Origin: Paracoccaceae bacterium
GTDB lineage: Bacteria > Pseudomonadota > Alphaproteobacteria > Rhodobacterales > Rhodobacteraceae
Length of the DNA: 64,000 nucleotides
Assembly: GCA_018222585.1 (NCBI GenBank)
Contig: JAAFAB010000008.1
Location: forward strand, 62,001-126,000
Reading direction: 5' to 3'
The notes beneath the pieces were generated by a model. It worked only from the letters and a program-made list of their open reading frames with translations. It did no database searches and was not told the DNA's origin. A program made the translations under genes and the position numbers. The stretch's first letter is position 1. Each line of letters starts with the position of its first letter. Of this stretch, positions 24,087 to 33,122 are shown in pieces.

Positions 24087-25091
24087 TCAGTCCAGCGCGA
24101 CCAGCGCGTCGACCAGCGGGCCGGCGCCATAGCGGTAGGGGTCGGTGGCGGGCAGGCCCATCTCTTCCTCGACCTTCGCCAGGTAGGCGCGGGCGTCCTC
24201 CTCCGACATGTGCTGCGTGTTCACCGAGATGCCCACGACCTTCACGTCCGGGTTCACCCAGGAGGCCAGGGTCATGGCAACATCCCGCACCTGCTGCAGC
24301 GAGGGCAGCTTGTAATCGGGCAGGCCGCGCATGTGCTCACGGGTCGGTTCGTGGCAGAGCACCAGCGCATCGGGCTGGCCGCCGTGCACCAGCGCCATGG
24401 TCACGCCCGAGTAGGAGGCGTGGAAGAGCGAGCCCTGGCCCTCGATCATGTCCCAGTGATCGGCGTCGTTGTCGGGCGTCAGGTACTCGATGGAACCGGC
24501 CATGAAGTCGGCGATGACGGCATCCAGCGGCACACCGTCGCCGGTGATCAGGATGCCGGTCTGGCCGGTGGCACGGAACGAGGATTTCAGCCCCCGCTCC
24601 TTCATTTCCTTGTCCATGCACAGCGCGGTGTACATCTTGCCGACCGAGCAATCGGTGCCGACAGCCAGGCACCGCTTGCCGGTCCGGCGCACGCCCGAGG
24701 CGATCGGGTACTGGACCGAGGGAATGCGCACGTCATGCAGGGTGCGCCCCGTCGCTTCGGCGACGGCCTTCAGGTCGGGCTCGTTGCGCAGCAGGTTGTG
24801 CAGGCCCGAGGCGATGTCGAAGCCCTCTTCCAGCGCCTCGATCAGCACCTTCTTCCAGGCCTGGCTGATCACGCCGCCGCGGTTGGCGACACCGATCACC
24901 AGCGTCTTGGCACCGGCGGCCTTGGCTTCGGCCAGGGTCATGTCGGGCAGTTTCATGTCGGCCTTGCAGCCTTCCATGCGGAACTGGCCGACGCAGTTGC
25001 CCGGGCGCCAGTCCTTGATGCCCTGGGCCACTTTCGCGGCCAGACCGTCGGGGGCGTCGCCGAGGAACAGAAGATACGGAGTCTCGATCAT
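24087..25091 (-). CDS. dgcN: D-glutamate N-acetyltransferase DgcN (DUF1611 family)
   Basis: 334 residues. DUF1611 protein with an N-terminal Rossmann-like domain (about 1-135) and a C-terminal P-loop domain containing GTDCSVGKMYT (Lys152), then FRATGQTGILI and MIEGQGSLFHASYSGVTMAL. The family member DgcN is reported to acetylate D-glutamate, the first step of a D-glutamate breakdown route whose second step is DgcA, encoded 77 bases downstream. AGGGAG lies eight bases before ATG 25091. It is divergent from mcl1. Confidence 0.88.
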   Translation of the reverse strand: MIETPYLLFLGDAPDGLAAKVAQGIKDWRPGNCVGQFRMEGCKADMKLPDMTLAEAKAAGAKTLVIGVANRGGVISQAWKKVLIEALEEGFDIASGLHNLLRNEPDLKAVAEATGRTLHDVRIPSVQYPIASGVRRTGKRCLAVGTDCSVGKMYTALCMDKEMKERGLKSSFRATGQTGILITGDGVPLDAVIADFMAGSIEYLTPDNDADHWDMIEGQGSLFHASYSGVTMALVHGGQPDALVLCHEPTREHMRGLPDYKLPSLQQVRDVAMTLASWVNPDVKVVGISVNTQHMSEEDARAYLAKVEEEMGLPATDPYRYGAGPLVDALVALD

Positions 25092-25248
25092 GTCAGTGTC
25101 TCCCTGAGAGATATTTGCCCCCAGCCTGCGCCTTTCTCCCATCAAGGTGTTTGCGAATTCCGCGCGCCTGAGGAAAATTCCGCTGATATCTCCCGGATTC
25201 AGACCTGAAATTCGAAGATCCTTCCGCTGCCGCGCGGAGCCATGCTGC

Positions 25249-25270
25249 GGTGCAAAATCCGCCTTGCAAA
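25249..25270. promoter_or_regulatory. TGCAAA repeat upstream of mcl1
   Basis: GGTGCAAA (25249-25256) and CTTGCAAA (25263-25270) are direct copies six bases apart. ScfR-type regulators of acyl-CoA metabolism in Rhodobacter bind paired TTTGCAAA sites with a four-base gap, so this is a related but imperfect match. It lies 64 bases before the mcl1 start, in AT-rich DNA. Confidence 0.3.
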
Positions 25271-25334
25271 CAGACACGCAACTTAATAACCCTAAAGACG
25301 ACACAAATGTAATTTCCTTACAAGGAGGCCGACG

Positions 25335-26297
25335 ATGTCCTTCCGCATCCAGCCCCAGCCCCCGGCGCGCCCGAATCGCTGCCAGCTCTTCGGCCCCGGC
25401 TCGAACACCAAGCTGTTTGCCAAGATGGCGGCCTCGGCGGCGGATGTGATCAACCTCGATCTCGAGGACGCGGTGGCGCCAGACGACAAGGAACAGGCGC
25501 GGGCGAATGTGATCGAGGCCATCGGCGCGGTGGACTGGGGCAACAAGACCCTCTCGGTTCGGATCAACGGGCTGGACACCCCCTGGTGGTACCGCGACGT
25601 CGTCGACCTGCTGGAGCAGTGCGGCGCGCGGCTGGACCAGATCATGATCCCCAAGGTCGGCTGTGCCGGCGACATCTACGCCGTCGACGCGCTGGTCACG
25701 GCCATCGAAACCGCGAAGGGGCGGACAAAGCGCATCGGCTTCGAAGTTATCATCGAAAGCGCCGCCGGCCTGGCCCATGTGGAGGAGATCGCCGCCGCCT
25801 CGCCCCGCATGCAGGCGATGAGCCTGGGCGCGGCGGATTTCGCTGCCTCGATGGGGATGCAGACCACCGGCATCGGCGGCACCCAGGAAGATTATTACAT
25901 GCTGCGCGAAGGTCAGAAATACTGGAGCGATCCCTGGCACTGGGCACAGACCGCCATCGTCGCCGCCTGTCGCACCCACGGGCTGCTGCCGGTCGACGGA
26001 CCCTTCGGCGATTTCTCCGATGACGAGGGGTACCGGGCCCAGGCACGGCGCTCGGCGACACTGGGGATGGTGGGCAAATGGGCCATCCATCCCAAGCAGA
26101 TCGCCCTGGCCAACGAGGTCTTCACCCCCTCCGAGGACAGGGTCGCCGAGGCCCGCGCCATCCTCGCCGCCATGGAGGAAGCGAAGCGGACCGGGGCCGG
26201 TGCGACGGTGTTCAAGGGAAGACTAGTTGACATTGCATCTATCAAGCAGGCAGAAGTGATCGTGAAACAAGCCGAGCTGATTGCCTGCGGGGTCTGA
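25335..26297 (+). CDS. mcl1: L-malyl-CoA/beta-methylmalyl-CoA lyase
   Basis: 320 residues, CitE-like TIM barrel. FGPGSNTKLFAKMAASAADVINLDLEDAVAP has the metal-binding Asp and Glu-Asp; MIPKVG, FEVIIESAAGLAHVEEIA (second metal Glu) and the C-terminal GKWAIHPKQIALAN follow. It cleaves malyl-CoA and methylmalyl-CoA to glyoxylate and acetyl- or propionyl-CoA, used in acetate and propionate assimilation and the ethylmalonyl-CoA pathway. AAGGAGG lies six bases before the ATG. It is divergent from dgcN. Confidence 0.95.
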   Translation: MSFRIQPQPPARPNRCQLFGPGSNTKLFAKMAASAADVINLDLEDAVAPDDKEQARANVIEAIGAVDWGNKTLSVRINGLDTPWWYRDVVDLLEQCGARLDQIMIPKVGCAGDIYAVDALVTAIETAKGRTKRIGFEVIIESAAGLAHVEEIAAASPRMQAMSLGAADFAASMGMQTTGIGGTQEDYYMLREGQKYWSDPWHWAQTAIVAACRTHGLLPVDGPFGDFSDDEGYRAQARRSATLGMVGKWAIHPKQIALANEVFTPSEDRVAEARAILAAMEEAKRTGAGATVFKGRLVDIASIKQAEVIVKQAELIACGV

Positions 26298-26313
26298 CCG
26301 CAGCTCGCTCGGT

Positions 26314-26348
26314 GAAGCGCCCGCGTGAGGAGGACTCGCGGGCGCTTC
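26314..26348 (+). terminator. Hairpin after mcl1
   Basis: Perfect twelve-base arms GAAGCGCCCGCG / CGCGGGCGCTTC with an 11-base loop, followed by CCATTTC. Only a weak T run. Confidence 0.6.
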
Positions 26349-26546
26349 CCATTTCAGCCGGTTCCGCCAGCCCGCACCCCGAAAAACCTACGCGAACGAA
26401 TGGTTTATCCGGGCGGCGACACGCGCCTTCCATACGCCCATGAATGCAATCCGCTGACGCCGAGGTGATCGCCCCGGGGTCTCTGCCCCCTTGGCATGGG
26501 GCGAATCCGTTATAGGTTGCGGCGAACGAACACCCGGAGATTCCTG

Positions 26547-27089
26547 ATGCGCCCCATTCGCACCGCCCCCAAGTTTGCCTCTCGCCCTGCCTCGGGCCTT
26601 GCCTTGGGCCTTGCCCTGCTTGCCGCCCCCCTGCCGCTTGCGGCACAGGACGTGGTCGAGAACGAGGTGGCCAAGATCTTTGCCGAGCACTGGATGCAGA
26701 GCAAGGAAGCCGACAAGAACGGGCTGCTGATGTATCTCAGCGAAGAGCGGGCGATGCAGGGCGATTACTTCTCGATCCGCTGCGAGGGCGACGACCGCTC
26801 GATCCGGCTCGGCTTCGGCGACGCGCTGGAGGGCGACCGCACCGTTTTCCGCGTCGACGGGCGCGCCATGACCTTCCCGCTGGAACCGACCGGCGTGACA
26901 CCCGACCCGGCGATCTCGCAGGGGGATATCCACGGTTACCGCATGGTGTTCTCGGGCGGTGACCAACTGGAGGCGTTCCTCGGCGACCTGCGGCGCGGAT
27001 CCGAACTGGTGATCGAGGGGCAGGACCTGCCGATCAGCCTGTCCGGCTCGGCCCAGGCCCTGCAGGAGCAAGCCGCATACTGCCAGTGA
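26547..27089 (+). CDS. Exported protein of unknown function
   Basis: 180 residues. Long signal peptide (about 1-33, ending LPLAAQD). The mature protein starts with a helical stretch (VENEVAKIFAEHWMQSKEADKNGLL), then RCEGDDRSIRLGFGDAL and a beta-rich end with one Cys near the C-terminus (AAYCQ). ATG 26547 has GGAG seven bases upstream. It is convergent with the Lrp gene. No family recognised. Confidence 0.7.
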   Translation: MRPIRTAPKFASRPASGLALGLALLAAPLPLAAQDVVENEVAKIFAEHWMQSKEADKNGLLMYLSEERAMQGDYFSIRCEGDDRSIRLGFGDALEGDRTVFRVDGRAMTFPLEPTGVTPDPAISQGDIHGYRMVFSGGDQLEAFLGDLRRGSELVIEGQDLPISLSGSAQALQEQAAYCQ

Positions 27090-27104
27090 CCTCTCGGGGA
27101 CCGC

Positions 27105-27557
27105 TCAGGCGCGATCATCCTTCGGAGACCCCATGACCACATAGGTGGTCAGGGCCGAGACATGGGGCAGCGTGCCCAGCACATCCGTATGAAAGCGCTT
27201 GTAGGCGGCGAGGCTCTCGGCCTCGATCCGCAGCAGATATTCGCGCGACCCGGTGATGTTGTGACACTCGCGGCACTCCGGGGCGGCGACCATCGCCTTC
27301 TCGAAAGCTTCCTGCGCGGCCTTGGTATGTTCGGACAGCCCGACCGAGGCATAGGCGATGAAGCCCGTCCCCATGGCCTCGCCGTCCAGCACTGCACGAT
27401 ACCCCAGGATCACGCCTGACCGCTCCAGTTCCTGCACCCGGCGCAGGCAGGCCGAGGGCGAGAGGCCGACACGCTCCGCCAGGTCGAGATTCGAGATCCG
27501 GCCGTCGCGGGACAGCTCGCGCAATATCTTTCGGTTCAGATCATCCATCTTCGCCAT
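27105..27557 (-). CDS. Lrp/AsnC family transcriptional regulator
   Basis: 150 residues. Helix-turn-helix LNRKILRELSRDGRISNLDLAERVGLSPSACLRRVQELE, then the RAM domain with PECRECHNITGSREYLLRIEAESL. It is divergent from a LysE exporter gene across 112 bases, the classic layout where an Lrp-type protein controls export of the amino acid it senses. ATG 27557 or the internal ATG at 27548 could start; neither has a strong ribosome site. Confidence 0.92.
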   Translation of the reverse strand: MAKMDDLNRKILRELSRDGRISNLDLAERVGLSPSACLRRVQELERSGVILGYRAVLDGEAMGTGFIAYASVGLSEHTKAAQEAFEKAMVAAPECRECHNITGSREYLLRIEAESLAAYKRFHTDVLGTLPHVSALTTYVVMGSPKDDRA

Positions 27558-27669
27558 GGATTGCAGGATAGCGCAGATGGCGCATCACTTTGCAAGCCAA
27601 TGCCAAAGCAAAGGCGCTAGGATTGCGCAACAGGTGGCGCCAAGGGGGTGCCACCCCGGAGTCCCCCCG

Positions 27670-28266
27670 ATGACCTTCCAGCTTCTGACCGCGATCTTCG
27701 TCTTCTGCCTTGTCGGCACGATTACCCCCGGCCCCAACAACCTGATGGTCATGGCCTCGGGGGCGAACTTCGGCTACCGCCGCACGGTGCCGCACATGAT
27801 GGGCATCGCGGTCGGATTCTCGGTGATGATCCTGCTGGTCGGGCTGGGGCTGATGCAGGTCTTCGACCTCTACCCCGTGGCGCGGCAGGTGCTGATGGTG
27901 GGCTGCGGGATCTACCTTCTCTACCTCGCCTGGAAGATCGCCCATGCCGCCCCGCCGGAAAACAGCGCCGCCGCGCAGGGCAGGCCGATGACCTTCCTCC
28001 AGGCTGCCGCCTTCCAATGGGTCAACCCGAAAGCCTGGGCCATGGGGATGAGCGCCATCACCCTCTATGCGCCCGAGCGCAACCTGACCTACGTGCTGCT
28101 GATCGCTGGCTGCTTCGCAGTGGTGGCGATCCCGTCCAACACGGTCTGGATCCTGATGGGCCAGCAGCTGCGCCGGTTGCTGAACCGCCCCGCCATGCTG
28201 CGCGCCTTCAACTGGACCATGGCCGTGCTGCTGGTGGCCTCGCTGGTGCCCGTCGTCTATCACTAG
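27670..28266 (+). CDS. LysE/RhtB family amino acid exporter
   Basis: 198 residues with six predicted transmembrane helices. The family signature near the start is VGTITPGPNNLMVMASGANFGYRR, and NPKAWAMGMSAI is the second hallmark. It exports an amino acid across the inner membrane; the substrate is not fixed by sequence. GGAG lies eight bases before the ATG. The divergent Lrp gene is the likely regulator. The racemase-like gene starts three bases after the stop, so the two are co-transcribed. Confidence 0.9.
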   Translation: MTFQLLTAIFVFCLVGTITPGPNNLMVMASGANFGYRRTVPHMMGIAVGFSVMILLVGLGLMQVFDLYPVARQVLMVGCGIYLLYLAWKIAHAAPPENSAAAQGRPMTFLQAAAFQWVNPKAWAMGMSAITLYAPERNLTYVLLIAGCFAVVAIPSNTVWILMGQQLRRLLNRPAMLRAFNWTMAVLLVASLVPVVYH

Positions 28267-28269
28267 GCC

Positions 28270-28869
28270 ATGGCCCTGATGCTGCATACCGCCGAGGTCC
28301 ACGTCGCGACCTTCGACACCCTGCGCGAGACCCTCGCGCCGGGCCTGCCGCTGCGCCACGCGGTGCGCCCGGACTGGCTGGAGGAGGCGCGCGCCGGTCG
28401 TGCCGAGGCGCTGCGCCCGCAGATCGCCGCGCTGATCGCCGGGGCCGATGGCCCGGTCGTCTGCACCTGCACCACCCTCGGCCCGCTGGCCGAGGAGCTG
28501 GGCGCGCTGCGTGTCGACCGCCCGATGATGCAGGACGCCGCGCGGATCGGCGGGCGTATCCTGATGGTCTACGTGCTGGAGAGCACCCGCGTCCCCAGCC
28601 TCGGGTTGCTGGAAAGCCTCACCGCCCCCGGCGCAGAGGTGCGCCCCCTGCCCCTGCCCGAGGCCTGGCCCCTGTTCGAGGCCGGCGATAACGCCGCCTT
28701 CCATGCCCAGATCGCCAGGGCGATCCGCGCCGACCTGGCGCAAGATAGCGCGGATGTCGTGGTGCTGGCGCAGGCCTCGATGGCCGGGGCAGCGGCCCTG
28801 CTGGACGATCTCGGCCCGCCGGTCCTGTCCTCGCCGCGCCAGGCGATGCTGGCCCTGGCCGCGGGCTAG
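28270..28869 (+). CDS. Asp/Glu racemase superfamily-like protein
   Basis: 199 residues. VVCTCTTLGPLAEEL (Cys65 and Cys67) fits the first catalytic-cysteine loop of the Asp/Glu racemase and maleate isomerase fold; VVVLAQASMAGAAALL near the end fits the second loop, but the cysteine expected there is missing (AQAS). It may therefore be an inactive or one-base variant, such as a lyase or decarboxylase-like enzyme. It overlaps the AraC gene by four bases in the opposite direction. Co-transcribed with the LysE exporter. Confidence 0.7.
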   Translation: MALMLHTAEVHVATFDTLRETLAPGLPLRHAVRPDWLEEARAGRAEALRPQIAALIAGADGPVVCTCTTLGPLAEELGALRVDRPMMQDAARIGGRILMVYVLESTRVPSLGLLESLTAPGAEVRPLPLPEAWPLFEAGDNAAFHAQIARAIRADLAQDSADVVVLAQASMAGAAALLDDLGPPVLSSPRQAMLALAAG

Positions 28870-29735
28870 GGCTTCAGCGCGATCGAGATCTCGGTCAGCA
28901 GGTCATCGGGGGCGGTGTCCATGGGCGAATTCAGGTAAACCTCGTAAGGCGGCTGGTCGAGCGGCTCGCGCCCAGAGGCGGGCAACCAGCTCTGGTAGAT
29001 GTACTGGTAGGCCGCATGGAGACCGGCATAGGGGCCCTTGAAGGTCAGCACCACGGTGTCCGCTGCCGCCAGCCGCTCCTGCTGCAACCCGTCGGGCAGG
29101 GGCATCTCCTCGGGGATCTGCACGGCGGCGAAGCTGCGCAGCTCTGCCTCGGGCACGGAAGAGATGTCATCGTAGTAGAGCGCGACCATCGGCCCGACCT
29201 GCGGCCAGAGGCCCCGCGCCGACAGGATCGGACCCAGCCGCGAATAGGCCTCGGATATCCTGAAGTAGCTGCCAAGGTGCGGCAGCCCCGCCAGGCGACG
29301 GGCCGGGGCGGCGCGCAGCTCGATGGGATACGGGTCGACGGGAGAGATGCTGTTGCCGGTGGTCATAGGTCCATCCTTTCTGAGAGGGTCCAGCTTCGGG
29401 CGGAAAGGCGCCGCATGACGGAAGCGGGTCGGACTGTGGCCGTACCGGGCCGCGAAGGTGCGGGCGAAGCTGTCCGGGTCAGGGTAACCCACACTGCGGG
29501 CGATCTGCTCGACCGGCGCGTCGCTGCAGGCCAGCGCGCAGGCGGCCAGGTGCATGCGGATGCGCCGCACCGCCTGGGCGCAGGTCTCGCCGGTCATGGC
29601 GCGGAACACCCGGTGCCAGTGAAAGCGGCTCATCGCCGCCACGTCGGCCAGGGCATCCAGCGACAGGTCGCCGTCCGGGTTGGCGTGGATATGGTCCATC
29701 ACCCGCACCAGGCGGTCTTCGTAGCTTGCCGTCAT
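28866..29735 (-). CDS. AraC family regulator with GyrI-like effector domain
   Basis: 289 residues. Two helix-turn-helix units at the N-terminus ([22 protein letters not shown] and [31 protein letters not shown], about 24-105) and a C-terminal GyrI/Rob-type ligand domain (about 130-289) with [22 protein letters not shown]. This Rob/SoxS-like layout typically senses small hydrophobic compounds. It is convergent with the racemase-like gene and divergent from accA. Target unknown. Confidence 0.9.
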   Translation of the reverse strand: MTASYEDRLVRVMDHIHANPDGDLSLDALADVAAMSRFHWHRVFRAMTGETCAQAVRRIRMHLAACALACSDAPVEQIARSVGYPDPDSFARTFAARYGHSPTRFRHAAPFRPKLDPLRKDGPMTTGNSISPVDPYPIELRAAPARRLAGLPHLGSYFRISEAYSRLGPILSARGLWPQVGPMVALYYDDISSVPEAELRSFAAVQIPEEMPLPDGLQQERLAAADTVVLTFKGPYAGLHAAYQYIYQSWLPASGREPLDQPPYEVYLNSPMDTAPDDLLTEISIALKP

Positions 29736-29792
29736 GAGGTCTCCTTTCCCGGCCCCTCTGTGCCGGATGCCGCCCCGGCAAATCTTGCCTTA

Positions 29793-29823
29793 TTGCACTT
29801 CAGCCGTCAGGACTGCATATAAC
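29793..29823 (+). promoter_or_regulatory. Candidate accA promoter
   Basis: TTGCAC at 29793-29798 with CATATA/ATATAA at 29816-29822 (17-18 base spacer), 25 bases before the accA start. The leader would be short. Confidence 0.4.
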
Positions 29824-29847
29824 GACCGACCGAAGCGGAGGCGCCAG

Positions 29848-30810
29848 ATGACGAACTACCTCGATTTCGAACGTCCCCTTGCCGAGATCGAAGGCAAGGC
29901 CGAGGAGCTGCGGGCGATGGCCCGCTCGAACGAGGAAATGGATATCGAGTCCGAAGCCGTGGCGCTGGACAAGAAGGCCGCCGACATGCTGGTGGACCTC
30001 TATTCCAAGCTGACGCCCTGGCGGAAATGCCAGGTGGCGCGGCATCCCGACCGGCCCCATTGCAAGGACTACATTCAGGCCCTCTTCAACGAGTTCACCC
30101 CGCTGGCGGGTGACCGTAACTTTGCCGAGGATCTCGCCGTCATGGGCGGCCTTGCGCGCCTGGGCGACCGCCCCGTCGTGGTGATCGGCCACGAGAAGGG
30201 CCATGACACCAAGTCGCGCATCGAACGCAACTTCGGCATGGCCCGCCCCGAAGGCTACCGCAAGGCGATCCGCCTGATGGAGCTGGCCGACAAGTTCAAC
30301 CTGCCGGTGATCAGCCTCGTCGACACCGCCGGGGCCTATCCCGGCAAGGGCGCCGAAGAGCGCGGCCAGTCCGAGGCCATCGCGCGCTCGACCGAGAAAT
30401 GCCTGCAGCTTGGCGTGCCGATGATCTCCGTCATCATCGGTGAAGGTGGCTCGGGCGGCGCGGTGGCCATCGCGGCGGCCAACAAGGTCGCCATGCTGGA
30501 ACATTCTATCTACTCGGTGATCTCGCCCGAGGGCTGCGCCTCGATCCTGTGGAAGAACGCCGAGAAGATGCGCGAGGCCGCCGAGGCCATGCGCCTGACC
30601 GCGCAGGATCTTCATTACCTCGGCGTGATCGACCGCATCATCGCCGAACCCACCGGCGGCGCGCACCGCGCCCGCGAAGAGGCCATGACCTCGGTCGGCC
30701 GGGCGCTGGAGGCGATGCTGGAAGAGATGGACGGCATGGACCGCAAGGCGCTGATCAAGGCGCGGCGCGAAAAGTTCCTCGACATGGGCGCGCGCGGCCT
30801 CGCCGCCTGA
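29848..30810 (+). CDS. accA: Acetyl-CoA carboxylase carboxyltransferase alpha subunit
   Basis: 320 residues. [18 protein letters not shown] is the typical start; [39 protein letters not shown] and [20 protein letters not shown] form the crotonase-fold active site. With AccD it transfers CO2 from carboxybiotin to acetyl-CoA, the first step of fatty acid synthesis. GCGGAGG lies six bases before the ATG. A single-gene unit; accB, accC and accD are not in the window. Confidence 0.97.
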   Translation: MTNYLDFERPLAEIEGKAEELRAMARSNEEMDIESEAVALDKKAADMLVDLYSKLTPWRKCQVARHPDRPHCKDYIQALFNEFTPLAGDRNFAEDLAVMGGLARLGDRPVVVIGHEKGHDTKSRIERNFGMARPEGYRKAIRLMELADKFNLPVISLVDTAGAYPGKGAEERGQSEAIARSTEKCLQLGVPMISVIIGEGGSGGAVAIAAANKVAMLEHSIYSVISPEGCASILWKNAEKMREAAEAMRLTAQDLHYLGVIDRIIAEPTGGAHRAREEAMTSVGRALEAMLEEMDGMDRKALIKARREKFLDMGARGLAA

Positions 30811-30963
30811 TCCCGCCCCAAGGCAAGACATCTGACGGCGCCCGGGTCCCCCGCGGCGCCGTTTCCTGTTCTCCCCTCCACCGGACCTGCGCCCCCGGGC
30901 GCGCCCCCTTCCACGGCAGCGCCCGCAAAATGGGCAAAGCGGCGGAGAGGGGCACATTCGGGT

Positions 30964-31019
30964 GATTAATCGTTACATCACCCATTGACGGAAGAAATTC
31001 GGGCAGATTAATCGTTTCA
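30964..31019 (+). promoter_or_regulatory. Promoter and paired operators of the nucleoside operon regulator
   Basis: GATTAATCGTTACA (30964-30977) and GATTAATCGTTTCA (31006-31019) are direct repeats 42 bases apart, four helical turns. Between them lies TTGACG (30985-30990), and a 16-base spacer leads to ATTAAT (31007-31012), which overlaps the second repeat. The regulator encoded 18 bases downstream could bind both copies and repress its own promoter by looping or cooperativity. Confidence 0.7.
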
Positions 31020-31036
31020 CCAAGCGAGGTGACTGA

Positions 31037-32059
31037 ATGGCCAGCCTGAAACAGATTGCACGGGATATCGGGGTGTCGACCGCCACCGTCTCCAATGCCC
31101 TCACCGGCAAGGGGCGGGTATCGGAGGAACTGGCCGAGAAGATCCGCGCCCATGCCGAGGGGCTGGGCTATCGTCCCAGCAGCGCCGCACGGGCGCTGAA
31201 GACCGGGCAGAGCGGCATTCTCGGCCTGGTCATGCCCGACCTGACCAACCCGCTGTTCCCCCGTATCGCGCAGAATCTCTCGATTGCCGCCGAGGCCCGT
31301 GGCCTCGGCATCCTGATCGCCGACAGCCGGGGCGACGACGCCCGCCAGGACGAGGCCCTGGCCCAGCTGGTCGGGCGCGGCGTCGACGGGCTGATCATCG
31401 TCCCGAAGAAGGGCACCACGGCGCCCGAGATCGCCCTGCCGCTGGTGGTGATCAACACCGCCTCGGATCCGCGCTCGACCGTTTCGGCGGACCACCTCGG
31501 CGGCGGGCGCCAGCTGGGCGCCCATGTCGCCGGGCTGGGCCATGCCCATGTCGCCCTGCTGGGGGGCGACGCGGTGTCGGAAGTGCAGCAGGACCGCATT
31601 CGCGGCATGATCGCGGGCCTCGGCCCCGCCACCCGCACCGAGGTCGTCTGGGGCGACGCCGGGATGGCCCGCCTGCCCGGCCTGGTGGCGAAGGGCGTGA
31701 GCGCGGTCATGGCGACCTCGGACCTGCTGGCGCTCGGCGCCCATTCCCATCTGTCCCGCGCCGGTCTTTCGGTGCCCGGCGATGTCAGCCTGACCGGCTT
31801 CGACGACCTGCCCCTGGCCACCGCCATGCACCCCGCTCTGACCACCATCGCCCAGGATGTCGAGGCCATCGCCGAACAGGCCCTCGATGTGCTGACCCGC
31901 CGCATCGCGGGTCGCCCCGTCGATACCCCCGCCAGTGCCGTGCCGATGACCCTGGTGTTGCGCCAGTCCACCACCACCGCCGCCCCGCGCCGCCTGCGTG
32001 CCGGGGCGCCCGCGTCCTCCCCCCTCCCTTCAGAAACCGACCCAACAGGAGCAAACTGA
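31037..32059 (+). CDS. LacI family repressor of the nucleoside operon
   Basis: 340 residues. N-terminal helix-turn-helix SLKQIARDIGVSTATVSNALTGKGRVSEE and the hinge-helix (YRPSSAARAL), then a periplasmic-binding-protein-like ligand domain (about 60-325) with LGLVMPDLTNPLFP. It overlaps by one base with the binding-protein gene. It heads an operon for uptake and breakdown of a purine nucleoside, so a nucleoside or base is the probable inducer. Its own operators are the GATTAATCG repeats upstream. Confidence 0.93.
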   Translation: MASLKQIARDIGVSTATVSNALTGKGRVSEELAEKIRAHAEGLGYRPSSAARALKTGQSGILGLVMPDLTNPLFPRIAQNLSIAAEARGLGILIADSRGDDARQDEALAQLVGRGVDGLIIVPKKGTTAPEIALPLVVINTASDPRSTVSADHLGGGRQLGAHVAGLGHAHVALLGGDAVSEVQQDRIRGMIAGLGPATRTEVVWGDAGMARLPGLVAKGVSAVMATSDLLALGAHSHLSRAGLSVPGDVSLTGFDDLPLATAMHPALTTIAQDVEAIAEQALDVLTRRIAGRPVDTPASAVPMTLVLRQSTTTAAPRRLRAGAPASSPLPSETDPTGAN

Positions 32060-33087
32060 TGAAGACCACGCTTTCCCGCCTCGCGCTCGGCTGCGCCGCC
32101 GCCGCGCTGGCCACCACCGCCGCCCAGGCGCAGGACAAGACCCTGACGATCTCGGTCTATTCCTTCGCCCAGGACGAGTACAAGGAAGCCCTCTACGACC
32201 CCTTCGAAGAGATCTGCGGCTGCGACGTCGTGATCGAGACCGGCAACTCGGTCGAGCGCATGGCCAAGATCGAGGCCAATGCCGCCGATCCGGTGATCGA
32301 CATGGCGGTGATCTCGACCCAGGACGCGCTGGCGCTGGCCCGCAAGGGTCTGCTGGCCCAGATCGACAGCTCGAAGCTGAGCAACTTCGACAAGCTCTAT
32401 GACAGCGCCAAGGATCCGAATGGCGACGGCATGGCGGTCGGCTATACCTACTACGCGTCCTCCATCGTCTACCGCTCCGACCTGGTCGAGATCGAAAGCT
32501 GGGGCGACCTGCTGAGCGACGACCTGGCCGGCGAGGTGGCCCTGCCCAACATCACCGGCACCCAGGGCCCGCTGACCCTGATGATGCTGGCCGAAGCCCT
32601 GGGCGAGACCGGCGGCTACGGCCCCGTCATCTCGACCATAGGCGAGCATTCCGACGACATCGTGACCTTCTACTCGCGCTCCTCCGAGCTGGTGCAGCTG
32701 ATGAACCAGCAGGAAGTCATCGCCGCGCCGGTCGGCAAGTTCGCCTGGGGCAGCTTCAAGGAGGCCGCCCTGCCCTTCGCCTGGGCCAACCCCAAGGAAG
32801 GCCAGGCTGGCGGCATGAACGTGATGATCATGACCAAGGACAACGGCAACGAAGAGCTGGCCTATCAGTTCATGGACTACTGGCTGTCGACCGAGATCCA
32901 GACCAAGGTCGCCGAGATGCAGGTGGACAGCCCCGCCAACAAGGAAGTCGTCGTCTCTGACGAGATCGCCGAGAACCTGACCTATGGCGCCGATGTCATC
33001 GAGAATCTGAACATCATGCCCGCCGCCGACGTGCTGGACCAGCGCGAGTCCTGGGTCGAACAGTGGAACACCGAGGTGATCCAGTAA
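32059..33087 (+). CDS. ABC transporter substrate-binding protein, spermidine/putrescine type
   Basis: 342 residues with a signal peptide (about 1-24, ending AQAQD). PotD-like type II binding fold (LTISVYSFAQDEYKEALYDPFEE, and a C-terminal lobe with WANPKEGQAGGMNVMIM). It would capture the transported compound in the periplasm. The family is named for polyamines, but the operon encodes a nucleoside hydrolase and adenine deaminase, so a purine nucleoside is a more likely ligand. It overlaps the LacI stop by one base. A strong hairpin follows it. Confidence 0.88.
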   Translation: MKTTLSRLALGCAAAALATTAAQAQDKTLTISVYSFAQDEYKEALYDPFEEICGCDVVIETGNSVERMAKIEANAADPVIDMAVISTQDALALARKGLLAQIDSSKLSNFDKLYDSAKDPNGDGMAVGYTYYASSIVYRSDLVEIESWGDLLSDDLAGEVALPNITGTQGPLTLMMLAEALGETGGYGPVISTIGEHSDDIVTFYSRSSELVQLMNQQEVIAAPVGKFAWGSFKEAALPFAWANPKEGQAGGMNVMIMTKDNGNEELAYQFMDYWLSTEIQTKVAEMQVDSPANKEVVVSDEIAENLTYGADVIENLNIMPAADVLDQRESWVEQWNTEVIQ

Positions 33088-33122
33088 GCATCGGCCGGGC
33101 GTCCCCCGCGCCCGACCGCTTC

